DNA from: an uncultured Ruminococcus sp.
GTDB lineage: Bacteria; Bacillota; Clostridia; Oscillospirales; Acutalibacteraceae
NCBI GenBank assembly: GCA_902773045.1
Contig: CACYDE010000259.1
Coordinates: 1-12,561, forward strand
Length of the DNA stretch: 12,561 nt
Direction: 5' to 3'
This document shows, piece after piece, positions 1 to 5,926 of this stretch. A program made the position numbers and the translations under genes. Numbering within the stretch: position 1 is the first letter of the stretch; the number at the start of each line of letters is the position of its first letter. A model generated the notes under the pieces. It worked only from the letters and a program-made list of their open reading frames with translations, searched no databases and had not been told where the DNA came from.

Positions 1-845
1 ACACTCATTCTATCCAGTACCTCCTTAATTATACTTGCCGGCGTTGATGCTCCGGCAGTAATGCCTATTTTGTTGTCCCCCCGGAAAGAAATGTGCTCAA
101 GCTCGGCGGCAGTTTCGATCAGATAGGTTCTTTCACAGGAAGCTTTACAGATCTTATAAAGCTTGTTTGTGTTTGAACTGTGACGTCCACCAACCACAAT
201 CATTACATCAGATGTTTTCGCCAACTCATACGCATCAATTTGTCTTTGTGAGGTCGCATTACATATTGTATCAAAAAAAACAGATTTTGTATATAGTTTT
301 TTTAATTTTTCTGAATATTTTTCCCATTCTGTCACATCAAATGTCGTCTGAGCAACCACACAAAGCTCGGACTCCTTTAATTCCGGACAAGATTCTGTTA
401 AATTATCCAGTTCGTCTTCGTTCTGAAATGTATAAGCCTTCGTTGAACAATGGCCAATGATTCCCTGAACCTCGGGGTGTTCCCTGTTTCCGGCAATCAA
501 TATAAGCTTTCCGTCATCCGACTGTTGCGAAACTATTTTATGTATTTTCGCAACAAAAGGACACGTCGCGTCAACGCAGTCTATTTTCTCATCCTTAAGA
601 AAACCATACACATCACTGCTGACACCATGAGAACGAATTACAAGCGTTCTGCCGCTTTCAGTCTCCGAAGGACTTTTAACAGCCGTAACGCCTTTTTTTT
701 CAAGCTCGTCCACAACTTGTTTATTATGTATTATCGGACCGAGAGTGCTGACTGCGACACCGTCAGCTATAAGTTTATTAACCATATTCACGGCACGATT
801 GACACCAAAGCAAAAGCCTGCACTTTTTGCAACCGTTATTTCCAT
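1..845 (-). CDS. ispH: 4-hydroxy-3-methylbut-2-enyl diphosphate reductase (IspH/LytB), 3' end cut by the window edge
   Basis: IspH performs the last step of the MEP pathway, reducing HMBPP to IPP and DMAPP with a [4Fe-4S] cluster. I translated it directly from the minus strand. It opens with MEITVAKSAGFCFGV and shows the three cluster cysteines at about C12, C95 (VDATCPFV) and C195 (DTICNATSQRQ). Substrate-site residues are H40 (IIHN), H73 (RSHG), H123 and E125 (EHPEV), T168 (QTTFDV) and the SSN triplet at 223-225. The end of the catalytic domain (ITAGASTPASII) is present, and the frame is still open at codon 281 when the window ends. In many Clostridia this protein continues into ribosomal protein S1 domains. 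That fusion is possible here but lies outside the window. The ATG at 845 is 4 nt after the plsC stop, so translational coupling is likely. An ATG at 850 is out of frame. Confidence 0.97.
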   Translation of the reverse strand, partial: MEITVAKSAGFCFGVNRAVNMVNKLIADGVAVSTLGPIIHNKQVVDELEKKGVTAVKSPSETESGRTLVIRSHGVSSDVYGFLKDEKIDCVDATCPFVAKIHKIVSQQSDDGKLILIAGNREHPEVQGIIGHCSTKAYTFQNEDELDNLTESCPELKESELCVVAQTTFDVTEWEKYSEKLKKLYTKSVFFDTICNATSQRQIDAYELAKTSDVMIVVGGRHSSNTNKLYKICKASCERTYLIETAAELEHISFRGDNKIGITAGASTPASIIKEVLDRMS

Positions 846-849
846 ATCA

Positions 850-1482
850 TCAACTCTTACTGTTAAACTCCTCGATATGCTTCTCCCGCATTTCGGAAAT
901 AATTCCCATCAGCTTAGCAGCCGCCTCGCGATACTCCTTGTTTGTTCCCTCAATTATCCCGAGTTCTTCGCACGTCATTGGCTTTCCGTAGGTTATCTTC
1001 GTCTTCCTGAAGGCTTTGACAAAACCTGTCTTTCCGGTAATACAGCAAGGTATGATGGGAGATTTCGAAGTAAATGCAATAAGAAAAGCGCCGATGTGAG
1101 GCCGTCCGAGCTTGCCTGTTCTTGAGCGTGTTCCTTCTATAAAAATACCCACACAGTTGTCGTCGTTCAGAAGTTCCTCCGCAGTCGAGATCGCCTTTCC
1201 GCCGTCATTTCCCCGATTCACCGGAAAAGCTCCGTAGGAACTGATGATCTTTGCAAGCAATTTATTTTTAAAAAGTTCCTTTTTCGCCATGAAATGAACC
1301 AACCGATTCTGAGTATAATTGATGAGCACCGGATCAATATTGCTGACATGATTGCTGCATACTATCATTCTCTTATCCTCGGGAAGACATTTGCTGTTTT
1401 GAACTTCACAGGGATAGATCACACTGAACCAAAAGCGGTAAAGCACTCTCGCCAGCGGATAACTTCCGGGTAACTTTCTCAT
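850..1482 (-). CDS. plsC: 1-acyl-sn-glycerol-3-phosphate acyltransferase (PlsC family)
   Basis: This membrane-associated acyltransferase converts lysophosphatidic acid to phosphatidic acid in phospholipid synthesis. The 210-residue length fits the short bacterial PlsC class. The acyltransferase motifs appear in order: the catalytic HX4D as H45 and D50 in SNHVSNIDP, motif II around FPVNRGNDGG (86-95), motif III FIEGTRSRTGKLG (114-126, with E116 and R119), and motif IV with P145 in SPIIPCCI. The N-terminus (ARVLYRFWFSVIYP) is aromatic and amphipathic and could seat the enzyme on the membrane. The ATG overlaps the cmk TGA in an ATGA junction, a strong sign of coupled translation. The cmk-plsC-ispH order is a recurrent clostridial arrangement. 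The exact acyl acceptor cannot be read from the sequence. Confidence 0.95.
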   Translation of the reverse strand: MRKLPGSYPLARVLYRFWFSVIYPCEVQNSKCLPEDKRMIVCSNHVSNIDPVLINYTQNRLVHFMAKKELFKNKLLAKIISSYGAFPVNRGNDGGKAISTAEELLNDDNCVGIFIEGTRSRTGKLGRPHIGAFLIAFTSKSPIIPCCITGKTGFVKAFRKTKITYGKPMTCEELGIIEGTNKEYREAAAKLMGIISEMREKHIEEFNSKS

Positions 1483-2141
1483 AGCTTTTCCTCAATCACT
1501 CTTTTTATTGCGTTAACGGATTGTTCAAAATCCATTTCGGACGTATCAACTATTACCGAGTCCTCCGCAGGCTTCAATGGAGCGATCTCTCGGTGAGAGT
1601 CCTGATAATCTCTCTTCACAACGTCCTCCAATACAACATTATACTCTATTTTTTCATTTTTTTCAAGTAGTTCTTTGTATCTTCTTTCTGCTCTTTTTTC
1701 GGCAGACGCGGTCAGGAATATCTTTACGTCAGCGTTCGGAAGAACTACGGTTCCGATATCTCTTCCGTCCATGATAACATTATTACGGCATGCGATCTCC
1801 CTTTGAAGATCAAGCAAAAAACTGCGTACCATCGGGATTTTCGAGATTTTGGAAGCCGCCATCGAAACCTCTTCCGTGCGTATTTTTCCCATAACATTTT
1901 CACCGTTAAGAAGAACTGCCTGAGAACCGTTTATGAAAGTAATTTCAATTTTCGTCGAATTCAACAATTTCTTCAAGGAAATTTCGTTATCTGTATTAAC
2001 GTCATTTTCTATTGCAGTCAAAGCCAAAGATCTGTACAAAGCACCCGTATCAATATGAATAAAGCCGAGCTGTTTGGCTACTGTTTTGGAAATGGAACTT
2101 TTTCCTGCGCCCGAAGGGCCGTCTATAGCAACTGAAAACAT
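1479..2141 (-). CDS. cmk: (d)CMP kinase
   Basis: Cytidylate kinase phosphorylates CMP and dCMP with ATP, recycling CMP from lipid and RNA turnover. The 220-residue protein starts MFSVAIDGPSGAGKSS, with the Walker A loop at 8-16 (K14). Family motifs follow: IDTGALYR (30-37), MDGRDIGT (124-131, with R127 and D128 at the nucleoside site) and RDYQDSHREIAPL (177-189) in the substrate and lid region. I chose the ATG at 2141 because GAGGTG lies 7 nt upstream and the protein then begins where bacterial Cmk proteins usually do. A GTG at 2156 in the same frame would add five residues and overlap the previous gene, with no better ribosome site. The gene starts 4 nt after the flavoprotein stop and ends in a 4-nt overlap with plsC. 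Confidence 0.97.
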   Translation of the reverse strand: MFSVAIDGPSGAGKSSISKTVAKQLGFIHIDTGALYRSLALTAIENDVNTDNEISLKKLLNSTKIEITFINGSQAVLLNGENVMGKIRTEEVSMAASKISKIPMVRSFLLDLQREIACRNNVIMDGRDIGTVVLPNADVKIFLTASAEKRAERRYKELLEKNEKIEYNVVLEDVVKRDYQDSHREIAPLKPAEDSVIVDTSEMDFEQSVNAIKRVIEEKL

Positions 2142-2145
2142 ATTT

Positions 2146-3387
2146 TTACACCTCACTGTTTAATATCGAGCTTCCCGCAAGAAATCCTGTAGAGAAAGCT
2201 ATCTGCAAATTAAATCCTCCCGTATAAGCGTCAACATCTATCACTTCACCCGCAAAATAAAGGTTTGTGCAAATTTTTGAACTCATTGTTTTCGGGTCTA
2301 TCTCCTTGACATTCACACCTCCCGACGTCACGATCGCTTCCTCGATCGGACGAAATTCTTTGAAAGTGACCGTGAGATTTTTTATCACCCGAGCAAGTTC
2401 AAAGCGTTCCGCTTTTGTTATCTCATGGCACTTTTTATGGGGATCGATTTTTGAAAGCTTCACCGCAACAGGAATAAATTTTTTGGGAAGAAGATCGTCA
2501 AGAGAATTGATTATATCCTTGTTTATATATTTTTCAAAATCCTTTAAAATTCTTTTGTCAAGCTGTTCCGGGCTAAGCGCAGGTTTAAAATCAATGGAAA
2601 AGCTGTAGTTCCGACATTTTTTCAAGTTCAGGTGTGCGCTTGCGCTCAGAACCATAGGCCCGGATATTCCGTAATGAGTAAATATCATTTCTCCGAAATC
2701 AGAGTAAACTTCCTTGTTTTTATTGTTTTTCACCGTCAGTGAAACGTTTTTTAAAGAAAGTCCCTGAAGTTCCGGACACCACTCCTCATTCACAACGATC
2801 GGAATAAGAGACGGAACCGGTTCGATTATTGAATGACCTGCCTGTTTCGCAAGAACATAACCATACCCGTTGGAACCTGTGCGGGAATATGAACAGCCCC
2901 CGCAGCAAATCATTACTCCGTCGGAAAAATAATCTTCGTCATCAGTTTTTACGCCGAGAACATTATTGTCCTCGATAATAAGGCTTTCAACACTTTTGTT
3001 AACCAATTTGACTCCAAGGCTGCGAAGCTGAAGAAATAATGCGTCAACGATATCCATAGCTTTGTCGGATCGCGGAAAAACCCGGTTTCCTCTCTCCGTT
3101 TTAAGCGGTACTCCGCAGTCTTCAAAGAAATTCATGGTATCCTTCGGTGAAAAAGCCGAAAACGCACTGTATAAAAAACGATTGTTTGTCGGCACGGAAG
3201 ATATCAGGGTATCCATATCGCAATTATTGGTAACATTACATCGGCCTTTGCCCGTGATGAGAAGTTTTCTTCCGATTTTGGGATTTCTGTCAAACAAAGT
3301 AACGCTCAGCCCTCGTTTCGCCGCAGTGACGGCAGCCATGCAGCCGGATGCTCCGGCACCGATAATTATTACAGATCTATTCTTCAT
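2146..3387 (-). CDS. NAD(P)/FAD-dependent oxidoreductase, HI0933/YhiN/BaiN-like family
   Basis: A soluble flavoprotein of 413 residues. The N-terminal dinucleotide fold reads VIIIGAGASG (6-15), with the acid D33 at the end of the second strand. The family signature IGRKLLITGKGRCNVTNN lies at 38-55. Later motifs are FTHYGISGP (236-244), SGGVNV (355-360) and the C-terminal FAD-contact segment GEVIDVDAYTGGFNLQ (380-395). Family members include the gut bile-acid enzyme BaiN, but most members have no known substrate. Bile-acid activity should not be assumed, because orthologues sit beside cmk in many Clostridia that do not process bile acids. The ATG at 3387 overlaps the end of the rpiR-type gene by 11 nt and has GGGGAG about 10 nt upstream. 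A longer frame to 3444 would add 19 unlike-family residues inside the upstream gene. Confidence 0.93.
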   Translation of the reverse strand: MKNRSVIIIGAGASGCMAAVTAAKRGLSVTLFDRNPKIGRKLLITGKGRCNVTNNCDMDTLISSVPTNNRFLYSAFSAFSPKDTMNFFEDCGVPLKTERGNRVFPRSDKAMDIVDALFLQLRSLGVKLVNKSVESLIIEDNNVLGVKTDDEDYFSDGVMICCGGCSYSRTGSNGYGYVLAKQAGHSIIEPVPSLIPIVVNEEWCPELQGLSLKNVSLTVKNNKNKEVYSDFGEMIFTHYGISGPMVLSASAHLNLKKCRNYSFSIDFKPALSPEQLDKRILKDFEKYINKDIINSLDDLLPKKFIPVAVKLSKIDPHKKCHEITKAERFELARVIKNLTVTFKEFRPIEEAIVTSGGVNVKEIDPKTMSSKICTNLYFAGEVIDVDAYTGGFNLQIAFSTGFLAGSSILNSEV

Positions 3388-4255
3388 CCGACAAGCTCTC
3401 CCCGTTTTTAATATAAAGATCGTATCTGTCCCAAATACTTTCAAGCTTTTTGAACGTCTGAGTCACCTCGTCACGCTTCCTCTCAACCGTAGCAACGATA
3501 AGCGCATTCACAAGACTCAGCGGCGCGACCAGAGAGTCAACGACCGAAGCCATATCACTTTTCGCAATAAGAGTGCAGTCGGATATTTTTGTTACCGGAG
3601 ATGTCATGCTGTCTGTGATAGCAATAACATGGGCGCCGTTCTGAGACGCAAATCGCATCGCTTCAACGGTAGACGAAGAATAACGAGGAAAACTTATTCC
3701 GATAAGAACGTCTTGTTTATCTATTCTGAACAGCTGTTCGTACATCTGAGTTTTGCTCGTGGTTTCGATGATCTTCACATTTCCGAAGATAAGTTCAAAA
3801 TAGTATCCGAGAAATCTTGCAAGAGCAAAAGAACTTTTCACCGCAAAAATATATATCTTTCTCGCACCGACGATCGAATCGACAGCGCGTTTGAACGCTT
3901 CGTTGTTGTTCTCCTCCATAGTTTTCTTGATGAGTTTTATATCCTGATTCAAAACGCTCGAAAGAACGTCTTCGTAATTTATCCTGTCCGAAGCAACGTC
4001 TATTCTCTGAACGGAAGTAAGCTTGTCACGGATCATTTCCTGCATTGCTTTCTGAAGTTCGGGATATCCCTCATACCCGATCTCGGTAGCAAAACGGACT
4101 ACCGTTGATTCACTGACCCCGACGTTTTCTCCAAGTTTTGAAGCGGTCATATAGGCAGCTTTGTCGTAATGTTCAATAATGTATTCCGCAATGAGTTTCT
4201 GACGTTTTGAAAGACCTTCCTGTGCGGAATGTATTCTGTCCAACAGATTTTCCAT
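3377..4255 (-). CDS. MurR/RpiR family transcriptional regulator (HTH plus SIS domain)
   Basis: A 292-residue DNA-binding regulator. The N-terminal RpiR-type HTH covers roughly residues 1-76, with the helix-turn-helix at 38-60 (SKLGENVGVSESTVVRFA). A SIS phosphosugar-binding domain spans about 130-260 (KIYIFAVKSSFALARFLGYY, VLIGISFPRYSSSTVEA, GAHVIAITDS). Regulators of this family usually respond to a sugar phosphate and control nearby sugar genes. Here no sugar transporter or enzyme is adjacent; the neighbours are membrane, lipid and isoprenoid genes. The ligand is therefore unknown. I chose the ATG at 4255 because GGGG lies 8 nt upstream and the HTH domain normally starts there. Longer frames (TTG at 4318, ATG at 4294) would translate through a strong hairpin. 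It overlaps the downstream flavoprotein gene by 11 nt. Confidence 0.93.
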   Translation of the reverse strand: MENLLDRIHSAQEGLSKRQKLIAEYIIEHYDKAAYMTASKLGENVGVSESTVVRFATEIGYEGYPELQKAMQEMIRDKLTSVQRIDVASDRINYEDVLSSVLNQDIKLIKKTMEENNNEAFKRAVDSIVGARKIYIFAVKSSFALARFLGYYFELIFGNVKIIETTSKTQMYEQLFRIDKQDVLIGISFPRYSSSTVEAMRFASQNGAHVIAITDSMTSPVTKISDCTLIAKSDMASVVDSLVAPLSLVNALIVATVERKRDEVTQTFKKLESIWDRYDLYIKNGESLSDEE

Positions 4256-4277
4256 TTTATTTACCCCATACGCTAAA

Positions 4278-4315
4278 CCAAGTGAATACCCCATTGATCC
4301 GGGATATCCACTCGG
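4278..4315 (-). other. Strong RNA hairpin between the AI-2E gene and the RpiR-type gene
   Basis: Arms at 4278-4292 and 4301-4315 pair over 15 bp around an 8-nt loop. In the minus-strand RNA the arms are CCGAGUGGAUAUCCC and GGGGUAUUCACUUGG, with three G-U wobbles. On the plus strand those three pairs would be C-A mismatches, so the fold fits minus-strand RNA. No T-tract follows, so it is not a normal intrinsic terminator. It sits about 22 nt before the regulator start codon and could be an RNA processing or stability element. As DNA it is also an imperfect inverted repeat, so an autoregulatory operator remains possible. Confidence 0.6.
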
Positions 4316-4338
4316 CAAAATAATTAATTCTCTTTTAA

Positions 4339-5655
4339 TCAGTCGTCATCTTCTTCGAAGAAAAGAATATCTTCGTCATCTTCGTCGTCCGCAATGATAT
4401 GACCGTCTTCATACGCCACCTTCGGAAGCGGATCAACCCTCACATTTTCCTCTGTGGCATATCCCAGACGAACCAATCTGTCATTGACTTTTTCTCCCAC
4501 AAGCAGATAAATTACCGCGAAAATAGGAACGCTTAATAAAAGTCCAAGGAAACCGAAAATTCCTCCTCCGACAAGAACGCTAAACATTATCCAGAAGCCC
4601 GATATTCCGAGTTGGTTTCCGAGGATCTTCGGTCCGATGAAGTTTCCGTCAAGCTGTTGGAGAACAATTATTATTACTCCGAAGATCAAAGCCTGAATAG
4701 GATCGATCATAACCAAAAGGATCACGCCGGGAATTGCGCCTATGATCGGACCGAAAAACGGGATAATATTTGTTACTCCGACGCAAACGCTGAGCAGGAC
4801 TGCATATTCTATATTACAGATCTGCAATACTATAAAACACAGCATTCCGATTATCGCAGAATCAATTATCTTTCCGTACAGGAATTTACCAACCTTATTA
4901 TTACAAAGGTCAACGATCCTGAGAACTTTTCCGAGATGTTTCTGAGGAACAACGGAATAAGTGATCTTTTTCACCTGATTGAGCAATGTCTCCTTGTTGG
5001 CAAGATAATAAATAGAAACGATAACGCTGAGGAGAACATTATAAACAACATTATAAAGGTTCTTGGTGAAATCAAAAATATGCGGGAAAAGATAATTTGT
5101 GACTCCCGAAACAATCGTACTGAGGTCAATCATGCTGCTCGCATCGGTCGTTCCGCCGCCTGTATATTGAGCTATAAAGGAGTTTATGTCTGCGAAAATG
5201 TCCGACATGAATTCATATTCAAATCCAAACTTCGCCGCAACACGGAATACCCATTCCTGGAATGAAGTGTAATAAACTCCGAAGTTATCAATAACTCCCT
5301 GCAAACTGCTTGTGATCTGCGGAATAATTATGCTGAGAAGAAGGATAACCACCGCGAAAAGGATCGCATAAGACAAGATAAGAGAAAGCGGTTTTCTCAG
5401 TTTTGCAAGAAATTCGTCAAATTTATTTTTCTGCTCCTCGGGGCTTTTATCCATTAACTTAAAAGCCTTATTCATGAAGAACATATAGGGAATATTTAAA
5501 ACATAAGCGATAATAAACCCCACAAGAAAAGGGGTCAGCACCGCAAAAATCTCTTTAAAAACCAATGCTATCAAATCAAGCCGGGTGAGAAGAAGAACCA
5601 AAACACCCGCAAACGCGATAAGCATCATTATTGATTTAAAAATACTTTTTGACAA
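4339..5655 (-). CDS. AI-2E family transporter (PF01594-type membrane protein)
   Basis: A polytopic membrane protein of about 438 residues. Hydrophobic segments lie near residues 10-30, 35-60, 92-115, 205-220, 265-285, 287-312, 314-336 and 355-388 (numbered from the GTG described below), matching the eight-segment pattern of the family. Family signatures are VTNIIPFFGPIIGAIPG (296-312) and QQLDGNFIGPKILGNQLG (335-352). Members have been linked to autoinducer-2 export, Na+/H+ exchange or sporulation (YtvI), so substrate and direction cannot be assigned here. The C-terminus ends in a very acidic tail rich in Asp and Glu (ADDEDDED and EEDDD). For the start, AGGGGG (5668-5663) is 7 nt before a TTG at 5655. 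A GTG at 5661 is in frame but only 1 nt from that site. The gene ends 83 nt before the RpiR-type gene. Confidence 0.9.
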   Translation of the reverse strand: MSKSIFKSIMMLIAFAGVLVLLLTRLDLIALVFKEIFAVLTPFLVGFIIAYVLNIPYMFFMNKAFKLMDKSPEEQKNKFDEFLAKLRKPLSLILSYAILFAVVILLLSIIIPQITSSLQGVIDNFGVYYTSFQEWVFRVAAKFGFEYEFMSDIFADINSFIAQYTGGGTTDASSMIDLSTIVSGVTNYLFPHIFDFTKNLYNVVYNVLLSVIVSIYYLANKETLLNQVKKITYSVVPQKHLGKVLRIVDLCNNKVGKFLYGKIIDSAIIGMLCFIVLQICNIEYAVLLSVCVGVTNIIPFFGPIIGAIPGVILLVMIDPIQALIFGVIIIVLQQLDGNFIGPKILGNQLGISGFWIMFSVLVGGGIFGFLGLLLSVPIFAVIYLLVGEKVNDRLVRLGYATEENVRVDPLPKVAYEDGHIIADDEDDEDILFFEEDDD

Positions 5656-5684
5656 ATGCACACCCCCTATAATCAGAGTTCGCA

Positions 5685-5771
5685 GATGACCGCAAAGTAA
5701 AAAGCGTTTTGTAAACGCGGTTTGAAAAAAGATTCATTTTACAATTTTTCCGCCGCAGTCTCGCGGTCATC
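5685..5771 (-). promoter_or_regulatory. Attenuator-like leader before the AI-2E gene, with mutually exclusive helices
   Basis: In minus-strand RNA several complementary blocks can pair in competing ways. A first hairpin pairs CCGC (5766-5763) with GCGG (5756-5753). A competing helix pairs UGCGG (5757-5753) with CCGCG (5720-5716) and GGAAAAA (5751-5745) with UUUUUUC (5730-5724). That helix uses bases needed by the terminator stem. A long-range 9-bp pairing joins GAUGACCGC (5771-5763) to GCGGUCAUC (5693-5685). This is the usual layout of transcription attenuation. I recognise no known riboswitch class, and the ligand or protein signal is unknown. Confidence 0.45.
5698..5718 (-). terminator. Intrinsic terminator in the AI-2E gene leader
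   Basis: On the minus strand the stem GCGTTT (5718-5713) pairs perfectly with AAACGC (5709-5704) around the 3-nt loop ACA and is followed directly by TTTTT (5703-5699). It lies downstream of the promoter candidate and upstream of the ribosome site. It could therefore stop read-through from polC, act as a conditional terminator within the leader, or do both. Confidence 0.6.
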
Positions 5772-5790
5772 CGATCAAGTTTCATGTAAT

Positions 5791-5819
5791 ATAATATATC
5801 AAAAACCAATAAAAGTAAA
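5791..5819 (-). promoter_or_regulatory. Sigma-A-like promoter candidate for the AI-2E/rpiR/cmk/plsC/ispH cluster
   Basis: On the minus strand TTTACT (5819-5814) is separated by exactly 17 nt from TATTAT (5796-5791). The predicted transcription start is near 5784. The region is AT-rich and lies in the only long gap upstream of this gene cluster. The -35 box matches the consensus at only four of six bases, so this is a candidate. Confidence 0.5.
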
Positions 5820-5885
5820 GAGAAAAGGCAAATTTTTATTTTTTATACACACACTTTTTACAAAAAGTCCGCAAAGGAAATCTCT

Positions 5886-5917
5886 AAAAAACTGCCCCCA
5901 CTTCATTTTAAAGAAGT
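5886..5917 (-). terminator. Weak terminator candidate after polC
   Basis: Ten nt after the polC stop, ACTTC and GAAGT form a 5-bp stem (5917-5913 with 5904-5900), followed by GGGGGCAG and then six T's (5891-5886). The short stem and the 8-nt gap before the T-tract make it poor. A second AT-only inverted repeat lies at 5853-5868. The terminator at 5698-5718 is a better place for polC transcripts to end. Confidence 0.25.
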
Positions 5918-5926
5918 TCATATCTC

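Noticed and set aside
167..1125. Three overlapping plus-strand frames at the left edge
   Set aside because: They are antisense to ispH and plsC, both of which show complete catalytic motifs on the minus strand.
2146..3387. Naming the flavoprotein baiN with a bile-acid function
   Set aside because: The fold and signature fit the family, but no other bile-acid gene is nearby and most family members are uncharacterised, so a specific symbol would overstate the evidence.
3062..4108. Plus-strand open frame of 348 codons
   Set aside because: It lies antisense across the well-supported flavoprotein and RpiR-type genes, with no ribosome site or recognisable domain. It is a shadow frame.
5638..5785. 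Minus-strand 48-codon frame through the AI-2E gene leader, starting ATG at 5785
   Set aside because: The ATG lies at or next to the predicted transcription start with no ribosome site, and the peptide is a basic, low-information sequence overlapping the AI-2E start. RNA structure explains the region better.
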